Assembly (NCBI GenBank): GCA_951394405.1
Contig: OX596335.1
Location: 372,001 to 436,000, forward strand
Direction of reading: 5' to 3'
Source: Coprinellus micaceus
Taxonomy: Eukaryota > Basidiomycota > Agaricomycetes > Agaricales > Psathyrellaceae
Length of the DNA: 64,000 nt
The first letter of the stretch is position 1. Every line of letters starts with the position of its first letter. The notes under the pieces are model-generated. The model was not told where the DNA came from, made no database searches, and was given only the letters and a program-made list of their open reading frames with translations. Shown one piece after another: positions 1 to 10,606 of the stretch. The translations under genes and the position numbers were made by a program.

Positions 1-153
1 CTATGGTGCCGTGTCGTGGTGTTGGTTTGGGATTTACAGCAAAGGGAAATTAGCGCCCACATCCCCGTTTCGATCTCCGCCATGCTCCGATCACGGGTCT
101 ATGGCTCCAGTCTGACGCGGCCCGCTCACAGCTGTTCCTCGACCATCACGATT

Positions 154-1968
154 ATGGAATCCCCCTTCCTCGACCTCCTCGACACGAACTACTGCCCTTC
201 AGACGAAGATATTCCCGGAATTCGGACAATTATCCAAGAGCACACCCGTGCGGCAAACGTGATCGATAGAGAGATCGGCCCCCTCATACTAACGATCTCT
301 GGTCTCATCAAGCGTCAATTATCCCATGTCGCCTTCGCCAGGCGCCACGCGGCTCTTTTGGAACCGATACGAGGGATTCCAGACGAAATTCTGTCTGTGA
401 TCTTCGTTGCATGCCTTCCACCCAGCGACGACCGCCAACAACCACCCATGTCGCGCACTCACCCCGCTGTCGTGCTGAGCCATGTTTGTCGGAGGTGGCG
501 CCAACTCTCCACCTCTACTCCCTCTCTTTGGACCTCCATCATCCTTACCCTCCCCATCTACCCATGCCTCGAGAACGCAACGTGGAACTTGAACTCGACG
601 CCCGGCGTCTATCTAGAAGCGGGCTCTCGCTGGGAAGCACGGATGGACCATCTGCTTGAAATGTGTAGAGTATGGCTCGCCAGATCAGCGGAGGCCCCCC
701 TTACTGTCCTCCTGTGGGGAACGGCACGTTCGGAGAGTGTACGCCCCAACGTCACTGACCGGGTCGCGCACTTCATAAACGTGTTGTGCGGAGCCGCTCA
801 CCGATGGATGGTGGCAGACATCTCTCTCAACTTTGGTACTATGGCACAGCCTCAAGAGGTTACCCCCGTCGCATTAAGCGCGTTAGTGAACCTCGGTCCA
901 GGCGATGTCCCACTACTAAAATCCCTCCATCTGAATATCTACCATGGGTTCGAACCGCACTACGATGGGGGATCTCTGGTGGACCACGCGTCCACACGCT
1001 TTCTTCGAACGCCAACGTTGCGCTCCCTCAGACTGGACAGCATTAGCTGTCCATGGGCTTCGATGGACGTTGACTGGTCATCGCTGACCCATCTACGGTT
1101 TGGCGGATATTCCGCCCCAGTATCTGTCTCCAGTTGGACAAACCCTTTGTTCGTGTTTAGTTGGGTGGAGGCCTTTCTCCTGCTGGGCGCTTGTACGCGC
1201 CTTATCTCATGCGATCTGGCGATACCCCACGTTGGATGGGAAGACCCCCTCACCCCGCCCGAATACCTCCACGCCCCAACACTCATCCTCCCTTCTCTCG
1301 AATCCCTCACACTCCGCGACACCGTGCCCCGTGAACAATTCCTTGATAGGGTGGATTTCCCGTCGCTTCGAAGTTTGCGTTTTGCCGGCACCACCAGGGC
1401 TCTCAGCACCTGGGGACAACCCTCGGATCGCCGGGATGAAGGCGCGTTCTTGAAATTGCTGCGGAGATTTGGCCACCAGCTGCTGTCGGTGTCATTCCAG
1501 TTCCCCAACATCACCGACGCCCTTCTATCAAGCCTCTTGGAAGAATTGCGCTATGTTGAATCACTCGATATCGTGGCGACGTATATACCTCCGTCACCCT
1601 GGGGGCAGACCGAAAGGAGGGTGCCAAGTTTTGCTCATCTACTCACACCAGTCGCTATCACTGCAAAAGACGAGCTGATACCTCCCTTTTGTCCCAAGCT
1701 CAAGAAGTTACGATTTGATGTCGCGTTAGATGGCAGTGCTCTCGATGAGGAGGGTATTTTGAATATGATTGCGGCGAGGAGGGTGTGCTGGGGAGGGGAG
1801 GGTTTGGCTCTGATTGACGAGGTGCATATTGACTTTGGGCTGACTCAGACAATGGACATACCCATGGAACTCCAAGCAAGGAATGTCGATGTCGAAGGTT
1901 TTCGATTCACGGCAACGTACATACCACCCATTCGCCTTACAACTTTCAACCCCGATCTACATCCGTAG
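154..1968 (+). CDS. F-box-like domain protein
   Basis: Single-exon gene for about 604 residues. The N-terminal third holds a basidiomycete F-box-like core: a short acidic lead, a helix with GIPDEILSVIF, then VCRRWRQLSTSTPSLWTSI, the usual F-box ending in which a Trp-rich helix follows CRRW. The rest has scattered LRSLRL / LESLTL segments like the degenerate leucine-rich repeats of this family. F-box proteins generally bind SKP1 through the F-box and bring substrates to an SCF ubiquitin ligase; the substrate cannot be told here. An in-frame ATG at 82 would add 24 residues. I prefer 154 because an acidic MESP start is common in the family, but both are possible. Fungi of this group carry large F-box families, so a specific role is not implied. 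Confidence 0.8.
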   Translation: MESPFLDLLDTNYCPSDEDIPGIRTIIQEHTRAANVIDREIGPLILTISGLIKRQLSHVAFARRHAALLEPIRGIPDEILSVIFVACLPPSDDRQQPPMSRTHPAVVLSHVCRRWRQLSTSTPSLWTSIILTLPIYPCLENATWNLNSTPGVYLEAGSRWEARMDHLLEMCRVWLARSAEAPLTVLLWGTARSESVRPNVTDRVAHFINVLCGAAHRWMVADISLNFGTMAQPQEVTPVALSALVNLGPGDVPLLKSLHLNIYHGFEPHYDGGSLVDHASTRFLRTPTLRSLRLDSISCPWASMDVDWSSLTHLRFGGYSAPVSVSSWTNPLFVFSWVEAFLLLGACTRLISCDLAIPHVGWEDPLTPPEYLHAPTLILPSLESLTLRDTVPREQFLDRVDFPSLRSLRFAGTTRALSTWGQPSDRRDEGAFLKLLRRFGHQLLSVSFQFPNITDALLSSLLEELRYVESLDIVATYIPPSPWGQTERRVPSFAHLLTPVAITAKDELIPPFCPKLKKLRFDVALDGSALDEEGILNMIAARRVCWGGEGLALIDEVHIDFGLTQTMDIPMELQARNVDVEGFRFTATYIPPIRLTTFNPDLHP

Positions 1969-2472
1969 AGATAGTTTCCCCTCCCCACTTCCGCTCCTAG
2001 CTGTACCTCCAGGCTGTCCACACTGCCCCTGGCCGCCCCCGAATCACTGCTTCTTTCGTTTCTACGCGAATATGTTCCTTTGCACCTCCTGGACGAACTG
2101 AAGGTTGCATATCCCGTGTCTATACACATAATCGAATTCACCTTTTCTTCAAAGATTTTGTTCGGTGTATACATCTCCTTCGCCTTTAATTGGTCATGTC
2201 CAGTGACGGTACTAAGCGCCGGTTGGGACAGGAGGCCTACTTTTCAGGGGTGGGAACATACCGACAGCCCGCCGTCGGCGCGTTTGCGGGATGTTGAGGC
2301 GCGTCACATCTTCTTCCCGAACCACCATGCGCCCGGGGCCCACCTCCTCGATTGTCTTCTTGAACCCCTAGACGCGTCTTTCTCTCCCAGAAGAACATTG
2401 AAGAACGATCATACACTTTTAGGCTCACCCTGAGCCAGCATTCAAGCCCGACAACGATCAGATGGTCGGGAA

Positions 2473-4132
2473 ATGTCAAATAAGCTAGCATCCCACGAAA
2501 TGGAGTTTCGTCGGCTGCCACCACCATCTTCAACCTCGATTCTCAACCAGCGCACAACCAGTATCCTTACGATGCCTTGGCTTCGATCTCAGGGGCCACT
2601 CCAGGGTACCATACCACTCGATTCCAGTGCCACCGCCAGCTCAGTCAATGGCAGGGGTTCGAAGGGGAATGAAAGTTTAGCACGACCTGAGGGGAGGATT
2701 CTTCCGTCTCGACTCAGGACCTCTGCTTCACGACCTCCTCGAACCAAGCCCGTCAAGGGCTCGTCGAGTGCCACGGTCGTCATACCGAAAGAGGAACCAA
2801 TAGACCCAAAGGCGGCGTTGCGCTGTGTGGAAATCATCGAGGCTTTGGAGAGCGAGCTACTATTGGTGAAGGACTGGACGCCAGAGAAATATAGCCTAAG
2901 GAAGCACAAGTTGCTGGAGAAGACGGCGAGTTGCATATTATTCCCTCCATTCAAATGGACCACTGACTTGGGTACTCCTTCAGATCGAAGCTATTACCGA
3001 GTGTGAAGCAAATGGAGGATGGGGAAGATTCACCCGCTCCATTCGAACCGCAGCCTGGATGGCTGAAATGACCCGGTTCCGCGCCACACCGTCGACCGAG
3101 CTCGACATGTCAATATTTGATAAACCTCCGTTCGTCGAAGAAACCATCGTCAAGCAAGAACATCCCCCTACTCCTCCTCGAACACCCTCGAAATCCCCCC
3201 TCAAAAGCGCGTTGAAGAGAAGAGCGTCAGACGGCGGCCTGCAGGCTAGAACCCCCATGGATACTCCGCCGACAAAACGGCCCAAGACGATGACGACGCC
3301 TTCATCCCGTGGAGGAACACTCCCTAGTCGTTCTTTACCAGGTCGAGTGGAGTATCCGAGCAGGGAGAGGCCGACGACGCGTCGCCTTCCCGATCCCCCA
3401 ATCAAGGAAGAGCCAGGATCTAGTGCTGCGTTCGCCGCTTTCGAAGCCGCCATCTTCAGCACTAACACCAATGCCAGTAATACCAACACCACACCGACGA
3501 GTCCAAGCACCCCTAAACGAACCCCGTCGCGCGTCAAATTTCTTCTACCAGAGCCCACGACGCCTACGCCTATAAGCCACTGCCGTGGTGTCCCCACAGA
3601 TCCTACAAGGTCTGTGAAGCGTATCAGGGATGACCAGAAGGAACGACGCGCTTCACAGAAGGCAGCACTTGACGATATACCCAGGATCCGTGAACAGAAC
3701 GCCAAACTCAAGAAGACTGTCGCAGATTTAGCCAATACCGTTAAGCATCAGGCTGATACCATCCAATTTATGCAGGAGGAGCATGCGAGCTTCAAGGAAA
3801 TCGTTCATGCCAGGATCGATAGGTTACGGGAGGACGTGGAAACGGGCCGTGGTCGGGGTGACGCGAGGGCGGTCGTTCTAGAAGAGCGAGTGAGATCAGC
3901 TGAGGAGGAACACGAAACTCTTCCGAAGGAGCGCGAAGCCCTCTCCAGTGCACGTATCCAACCGGGAGCCGTTGCTCAGGTCGTAGAGAGTACCCTCAAA
4001 ACACACTTCGGAACAATGAATGACCGGACCACGACGCTCGGGGACATGAGAGTTCGGTTCCGCGGATTGAGTGAATCATTCGAGCTTCAGCAGGAGTTTG
4101 AATCCAGGATGTCGCTCAACCGCCGACGATGA
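2473..4132 (+). CDS. Coiled-coil protein of unknown function
   Basis: I do not recognise this protein. The 5' part (ATG 2473, another ATG at 2572) is Ser/Pro/Arg-rich and low in complexity. The 3' part has SPLKSALKRRAS-like basic stretches, then a long heptad-rich coiled coil (about 3640-3960) rich in Glu, Lys and Leu. The two parts lie in different frames, so at least one intron is needed near 2930. Best guess is 2930-2990 (GTTGCA...AAG, 532 residues), because the sequence on both sides reads as coding. The alternative 2866-2983 uses a better acceptor after a CTGAC branch site (513 residues). It may instead be two units, the first stopping at 3006. The basic tracts followed by a coiled coil suggest a nuclear or scaffold protein, which is inference only. 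The next gene has the same overall plan. Confidence 0.55.
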
Positions 4133-4499
4133 TCGACCTGCAAAGAACCCGTAGCGGAGGGCGAGCACGGTGAGGTTAGCTGACGTGCCTGGCGTGTTCA
4201 ACTTGGTCGGTTAAGCCTCTCCTACCTGACATGCACTCATATATATTACTTAGCTAGAGCTGTACAGACCACTAATCTATGCATACGAAAATTTCACCAC
4301 GAACTCATCGACCTGAACCCGGCAGCTCTGCAGAGAGTGCATATGATCGCGACCCTGCACATGTGCTGACACTCCGTTGATGCGGGGGACGGTTTCTTCG
4401 GACCTCTCCTTTAAGCTCTCTGACGTGTCTCTTCCTTCCCCAACCATTCTTCCCCTCCTGCCACTCCTCGACTATCCATTAAACATCTACCCCTCTGCT

Positions 4500-5708
4500 A
4501 TGGATTGGCCCAGTTCGCAAAGCAGAAAGCGCGATGCGTCAGAGGATGAGTCCAACGATCTAATGGCCTTCCTTCTCCCCTTCCCAAACGTTGAATCGAA
4601 AGCTCCTACCCAGCCGGTAAGCCCAATCCTGTTCCACCCATTCCGTATCTCAAAGCGTAACCCGGTTCAATGTGGGCAGGCCCAAACGACAGACGGCCCT
4701 GTAGTAAAGCGGCAAAGACTGAACATTTGGCGCCGTTCGCCAACCTCTCCGATAATACCAGGATCAAGCCTGTTTTCGTTTCCCTCCGCATCTCGCTCGT
4801 ATTCTGAGGTTGGTAGACGGGAGTACAGGACTACGGAACGTCCCCATACAGTCGCCTACCGACAGCGAAAGGAACCCTCTCCCTACAGTTCCCATTGGAG
4901 TCGCGCACGGCCTTGGGCTTCATCCAGCCCGGGGCAAACAGAGAGGATCAAGGATCGAAGACTATTCCGGGATCCTGTGTTTCCTGAGAGAAAACGGAGG
5001 CTCGCCTGGACCGCCGATACTCCACACGTTCCTTCGAATTCTTCTTCGGGACTCACGGGTCTTTCCCAGACGCCTTTCAAGTTTTCCTTGTTCTCCCCAT
5101 TCGAGCCAAGGCTGGAGAAAGGGGAAGACGCAGTGTCCCATCGTCGAGCTTTCAACCTTCGGCCACGACCCTCGGCAGCGGCAGCCAGGGTGGGTGGGAC
5201 AGCCAGTGCAGTCGTAGAAGCTGGTGATATCCAAGACGAACTCCCGGGGAAAGGTACACCGGAGAAAAAGGGCCGACAAAACGAGGTCGAGGCAGCAAGC
5301 GACCGAGCAGCCGATGTAGAGAAGGTCGCTGCGTTGGAGAGAGAGCTAGCTGAGGTGAAGGTCTTGGCTTCACGGATTCCCGATCTAGAGCAGAGAGCCA
5401 ATGAGACAGCGAAGAAAGGAGAGGAGATGGAGGAGAGAGCTGTCAAAGCAGAGGATAGGATGACGAAGATGGGCGAAGAACTTGCTTCGATCAAGATGGA
5501 ACTGGCAAAGATTACTGAACACTCGCCCTCAGGCTCAGGGCCAACGGACGATGCGACTCATCGCCTTATAGTGGCGGCCGTCCAGGAGGCTCTGGGGCGC
5601 ACCATGCCAGCGCTCACAGGTCCTTCTGCTGAGCTGAACCGAACTTTATCTGACCTTCGGGAGGACATTTCCAAGCTCAAGCCCATGCACCGCCAAACCT
5701 TCACTTAA
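4500..5708 (+). CDS. Coiled-coil protein of unknown function
   Basis: An uninterrupted frame of 402 residues starting MDWPSSQSRKRDASEDES. The open frame extends upstream, but the first ATG after a pyrimidine-rich leader is at 4500. The first two thirds are Ser/Pro/Arg-rich and probably disordered. From about residue 265 there is a continuous acidic and basic coiled coil (ALERELAEVKVLASRIPDLE and following heptads), then a short C-terminal helix. The layout (basic disordered N-terminus, coiled coil, short amphipathic tail) matches the gene just upstream on the same strand, so the two may be old tandem relatives, although I see no strong residue-level identity. No enzymatic motif is visible. 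Function unknown. Confidence 0.6.
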   Translation: MDWPSSQSRKRDASEDESNDLMAFLLPFPNVESKAPTQPVSPILFHPFRISKRNPVQCGQAQTTDGPVVKRQRLNIWRRSPTSPIIPGSSLFSFPSASRSYSEVGRREYRTTERPHTVAYRQRKEPSPYSSHWSRARPWASSSPGQTERIKDRRLFRDPVFPERKRRLAWTADTPHVPSNSSSGLTGLSQTPFKFSLFSPFEPRLEKGEDAVSHRRAFNLRPRPSAAAARVGGTASAVVEAGDIQDELPGKGTPEKKGRQNEVEAASDRAADVEKVAALERELAEVKVLASRIPDLEQRANETAKKGEEMEERAVKAEDRMTKMGEELASIKMELAKITEHSPSGSGPTDDATHRLIVAAVQEALGRTMPALTGPSAELNRTLSDLREDISKLKPMHRQTFT

Positions 5709-5798
5709 CACGAGACCAGGGTCATATTTGTCGGGAATCCTGTACTGTACAACGGGCATAATCAACGCATTCAAGCAAGAAACGGAATAGACACACAC

Positions 5799-6905
5799 TT
5801 ATGCAGACTGTACCCTTTGGATAGATTCCCAACTCTCCAACCCGAAGTAGGTTGGTAGCTCTTTCCACACCTTCATCCTGCCATCCCTATGCATCTGCCC
5901 CAGGTGCCCGAAGCATCTCGCACACACACTACTCTGCTTCCACCTCTCGCTATCGTACTCCTCTAACGGATGTGGTACCCTTCTCAACTCTTCCGCTTCA
6001 TCCAGCGTCATCGTGAACTTGCACCCAGGTCCGGTCGTTGACCCGTAGGTCACTGCATTGTTGTACTGGTACGGGGTTTGCTGCTGTGAGACCTTGAGGG
6101 CGCAGTTGCCCGTGCATGTGGGCGAAGGTATGAATTGGAAGAGCATCTTGTGGGAATGCTTCTTGAGCGCCTCCCAAAGTTTTTCCTTCCCAGCAAGAAC
6201 AAGTGCTTTGCTCTCCCAGGTCAAGATGTCGTTTTTGATCACCTCATCGACGCTCATGTGCGTGCAGAGATAGTAGGCCCACGGAAGAACGCTTGGGACG
6301 TTCGCGTGTGACGGGCTCGCGAGGGTGATGAGCCTCACGATATCGGCGGAGTCGTACTGAAATTGCGACTTGAGTAGCGAAAGGCACCCATCAAGTGTCG
6401 AGGGGAATTTGGCCTCGAGAAGTGATATGTACTTTGCACGAAGTTTCGGCATGGCGTATTTCGTCGTTATCCTCAGTGGCCCAGAGACGAAGTTGAGGAT
6501 AGCATTCAGCTTGCTCTTCCCATCGAGAGCGTCGAAGTGGCTGAAACACTGTCAGATTGCAATCATATTACGCTGAACAACTTACAGTGGGTCGTATATC
6601 GCATGTAACGTCTCCTCAAACTCCTTCACATCGTCTTGTAAGTCCACAACTGGCACCCCATCGACAGTGTCGCACTGATCTGGCTGGGGAATATCCGCCA
6701 TATCCTTGAACACATCACTGTGTCTGCCAAGTATTGTCGAATGAACCCTGAATACAGTCCCTGAAATACGTATAGCCAGAGAGCCATCCGAAAAGTAGAA
6801 CTCAGAATTCTTGACGAAACCCATGTCGCCTTCGTCGTCGGGTCTTGGAGAGAAGCTGATCCTGGATGGTGGCCTGAATGCCGCACTGTAGGCTGTGTCT
6901 GACAT
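5799..6905 (-). CDS. BTB/POZ domain protein
   Basis: Two exons, 6905-6586 and 6540-5799, joined over a 45-nt intron with donor GTAAGT; 353 residues. Residues 30-110 read as a BTB/POZ fold: FYFSDGSLAIRISGTVFRVH (the conserved strand-helix with the F-x-VH core), then STILGRHSDVFKDM and EFEETLHAIYDPL. The C-terminal part is the usual all-helical extension of basidiomycete BTB proteins; it contains scattered Cys residues (CARCFGHLG) but no recognised zinc finger. BTB domains mediate dimerisation and sometimes CUL3 binding; no partner can be inferred. The ATG at 6905 is the first one in frame with the domain. Proteins of this type are very numerous in Agaricomycetes, so no specific role is claimed. 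Confidence 0.85.
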
Positions 6906-7207
6906 TTTTATACCACCAATCCCCGGAGTGTCTTCGTTGCCTGGGCGATGAGGCCCTTTGAGGGCGAGACGGTGAAAGAGACGGTCCAAGCTGCGGGTTC
7001 GCCATTCTGGACAGGGGCTTCAGCGGCTATGTCAGCATTCCCACCCCTGTCCCAGGAGACGCCGAATATGAAGAAAGGGGGGCAGATCCGCATTCGTACA
7101 CACGAATGCTATTCAGGGGAAACTCATGTTTTACTACCAGGAGCGAGGGAGAAGGGATAAATCCGCGCAAGAGGAAAGTTGGTTGATTCGAGCTCCATAC
7201 ACTATAT

Positions 7208-8472
7208 TTACACACCGATTTTAACGACAAGCTTCTCTCCGCTGACCTTATTCTGCCTCAAAAGCTCAAACGCATCTTTAACGCGAGTAAGGGGGTCGGA
7301 ATGGTCAAGGAGTCGAACACGGTTGGGCTGAACGCCGATCTCGATCAGCTTCGGTACAATGTTGGGCATCAGAGTCGTCGCCAAACGCTCGTCCTGCCAT
7401 GTAGTTGAGCATGCTTGGTTGCTATTCCAGCGCTTACAAATGTGGAGGGGACGCACCTGCTGATATAGGAACGTCTTCACGGAGAAGAAAGAGACACCTT
7501 CCGGGAATCCAGAAGTGCTACTGCTCGGAGCATCCGAAAGAAGCTCCCCTTCCTCGCCAGCCATGATCATGCTCCCCGAATCCCCCTTAAAGGGAGCCAG
7601 ATAAGCCACCTTCCCTCCAGGCGCCACGACCTCCCTGATCAACGCAAAGGTTTTCGGCAGCGAAATGCAATCCACCACCAACTCGACTTTACCTCCAGCA
7701 GCCTTAACCACCTCTTCCGCGAACGAGGTGCTCCGATAGTCCACAACGTGGGATGCACCAAGGGACTTGAGGTACTCTTCGTGTTGCTTGGACGCTGCCG
7801 CCACGACGTTCGTGTATCCGGCGAATTTCAACAACTGGAGGGTGAATTGACCAGACGTCGCTCCTGCCCCGTAGATAAGGATGGGAGGGTTGTTAACAGG
7901 TGCCTTCTTGGCGGGCCAGTCGTCGGGTTCAGGAAGGGATAGCTGATTGAAGAGCGTGAAGAAGGCAGTCACGAGGTTGTCCGGATATGTGACGGCGTTC
8001 TCAAACGAAAGAGCGTCGGGAATCTGGGAGATAAAACAGGTCACCAAGCACACTCACAACACGATGGCGGGTTCCCTTGGCTCACCTTTGCAATGTCGTT
8101 GCGCGGCTGGACGGTGTATGGCTGGAAACCTTTGTTACCCGGTGGGAAACAGAGGGAAGCGACCTGTTCGATGAGATTGGTGAGTTCTGCTTCATAGTTT
8201 TTCTGAAGATTTGAATGACATACCCGATCCCCAAGCTTCAAATCTGCAACACCCCTGCCAGCCTTTGCGACAGTCCCAGCAGCAGCGAGCCCGAAGGCAT
8301 ACGGGTACTGAGGGATATGGAACTGACGATCCAGATTGTTTATATCAAAGGGCCCAAGGATGGAGTATTCAACCTTGATGAGGACCTCGCCCTCACCAGG
8401 TTCAGGGATCGTGGCATGGGCAACGCCAATTTGACCAGGGGAGGTTAGACCGATATATTCGTAGGTCGACAT
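7208..8472 (-). CDS. MDR-superfamily oxidoreductase (quinone/enoyl reductase type)
   Basis: Four exons, 8472-8224, 8163-8086, 8023-7457 and 7393-7208, with introns of 60-63 nt; all phases close to give 359 residues. The N-terminal half is a GroES-like fold (EPGEGEVLIKVEYSILGPFD, then AFGLAAAGTV and LKLGDRV). The C-terminal half is a Rossmann fold with the NAD(P) loop YGAGATSGQ at about residue 160, followed by GASHVVDYR. The catalytic-zinc ligands of true alcohol dehydrogenases are not evident, so a zinc-independent NADPH-dependent quinone oxidoreductase or trans-enoyl-reductase-like enzyme is most likely. There is no signal peptide, so it is probably cytosolic. Stand-alone enzymes of this type are common in fungi. 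No biosynthetic cluster surrounds it. Confidence 0.9.
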
Positions 8473-10530
8473 GGCGAGAAAGCAAAGATGGGAATATCTG
8501 AGGGTTTAAGTAGCCTCGCAACCTTTGCGGCGGTAATGCACCAGTGGATCCTCGCAACATCCATGCTCATTGTGATGGAGTCGCGGTATTCCGCAGTCGT
8601 CTTACAAAGCCATCGAAACCCACGAAGGCATAGGGTCCCAATCGCTTCGACACACCCCTGCAATTACAAAGCATCCTCGTCAGCACCCTACTCATGGTCT
8701 CCGCTGCCGAACGGGCTTTTTGGAAGAGGGAGTGTCCCCAGTTTCGTAGATATGTCGACCCCGAGCAATTCAACCGCCCTAGGATTCGGCACCTGTTGCC
8801 CCGGGATACAGGCACCCCAAGTCATTGCGCTTGCTTGGCCAGGTCAATGAGATTTGGGAGGCCATCCAGAGCCTTGAGAGTGGTGGAGAGCTAGAGGATA
8901 TCGGTATTCAGGACCTTAGACTAGACCCAGGCTCGAAGCGATGGTGGCAAGTGGCAGCCAGCAAAATGATGCAGTTTAGTAGCTCGCCGGGAATTTCGGC
9001 AGCCACTGATCTTGATCCCGAAGTCGGCCGGAGCCCTATCCGAGATCAATTTGATGCGTCTTTGGGCGCTAAATTCAGTAAAGAACCGCTTCTCGTTGTG
9101 TGCTGACCGAAGCTCTCTAGTAATCCAGTAGATATTAGGCCCTAAGTTTTGCTCCACCTGATTTGAGATTTTTAAGGTATCCTGAGAGAAATGACCCCCA
9201 AATGTGGGGAGCGCTACAATCGACAATTTGGTTGATCATACCCCTGCTCATGGGATCCATATCTTCAGCAAGCGGAGGTTCGTAGTCAAATCATGAAAAT
9301 ATTTAAATTGCCTGAAATATAGGATCAACCGGTGAGATGATCATCGAAGACACGCACGAGTGCTTGGGCGTCCCGTTCTGGCAACCGCCGACCCGCCAGC
9401 CTGACATGGCGCGAACGCGGAACTATGGGCGGTCGGCGTTTCTCAGGATAACAGTTGAGTGGGGACGCCAAAGGAGGAAATATCCGTAAGACAAAGTACC
9501 TTTTGATATATGCACAACATAAAGGCATTTTTGATTCCATTCGGAGAATCGAAAACTGTGACTGTTCTGAAATCTGAAACCGGTTAGAAGAGTCCCGATA
9601 CGATCATATTGTGACAACGCGGCAATTAGCCATTCTTCTCCCATGTACGCTGTGCCTGGTCCCTCCTCACTATCTATGGACGCTGGCTCTCAGGTCGCTG
9701 GCCTACCAAGATCTACTGTCGTCCCCGAGGATCACCCATTGTCAACTCATGTGGCTACTGCCGGATCTACCAAGTGTATTGGGGGAGTTCTTCTAACAGT
9801 ACTTCTGCTTCATTCCCGTTGAACCCGATGACACATACCTTTGATGCATCCAAGTTCTCACCAAGAATCGACCGTTACATAGCCTTTCAGACGCTTGTAA
9901 GTAACGAGACTTTTCGTACTTTCTGTCCCCACTCCTCGAGTATGCCCGAGGGGTGGATGGAAATCTAGGCACAGAGTGGGCGATTACCTGGTAGAAGTCT
10001 TGTCCTACCTGGGGGGAACATAGCGTCCGATGTTGGTCTGCTACCTTCGATGTTCCCTGCTGCAGGATATGGTGCCTTCCATCCCCACATTCGATCATAT
10101 ACCTTATGAGATGAGAACTCAACTGATCAACTTGAAGGATTCGGACAGCCTCAGTTTCTCCAAGGGGCCACCTTCCTTCGCTGTGCTGTAAATCTCTGAG
10201 AGTTCAAAGCGGTCACGTCGCTTTGCCAGAACGTCCTCGTTGGCCTTCTTAACTTCTCCTCTCAATATCTCGCTTACTCGGGAATTTCAAGGGTGCATCC
10301 TCTCTCCTGAAGCATTCTTCTCGAGCGTCATCATGGGAAACCGAGAATGCGTCGCGACTTGACTTCGGTATGGCGGGGAGACTTGGTGGTTCTCAATAGA
10401 CTGGGTCGAAGCGCTTTGGAAGGTACCCGAGCATCTCGAGCATTCCACGGCATGGCTCTCAGTAAGTCATATGAGCTACTCTTCGAAACTAATGCCTAAA
10501 CCTCGCAGAATAGGGAAGTGGGAGGAGGCG
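8473..10530. other. 2-kb stretch without an intact gene
   Basis: Only short, mutually shifted open frames are present on either strand (for example 8694-9106 and 9611-9968 on the plus strand). Several look protein-like for 30-60 residues (Trp-, Leu- and Glu-rich pieces around 8830-8940) but are broken by stops and frame changes, and I could not chain them with GT-AG introns. It could hold a decayed gene, perhaps from the F-box expansion, but I cannot identify a parent. The last part is the upstream region of the esterase gene. Confidence 0.4.
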
Positions 10531-10537
10531 TATAAAA
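10531..10537 (+). promoter_or_regulatory. TATA box of the CE15 gene
   Basis: The sequence TATAAAA lies 70 nt upstream of the esterase ATG at 10607. This spacing suits a TATA-dependent start with a short 5' leader, and strong TATA boxes are common on highly inducible secreted-enzyme genes. Confidence 0.6.
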
Positions 10538-10606
10538 TGAGGGGGAAATCGACAATATTGGCCAGGGAATTCAACGATCCTCTCCAGATCCTTCCTACAA
10601 GGCACG

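Noticed and set aside
960..1514. Long minus-strand open frame opposite the F-box-like gene
   Set aside because: It is antisense to a gene with a recognisable domain and has no domain of its own.
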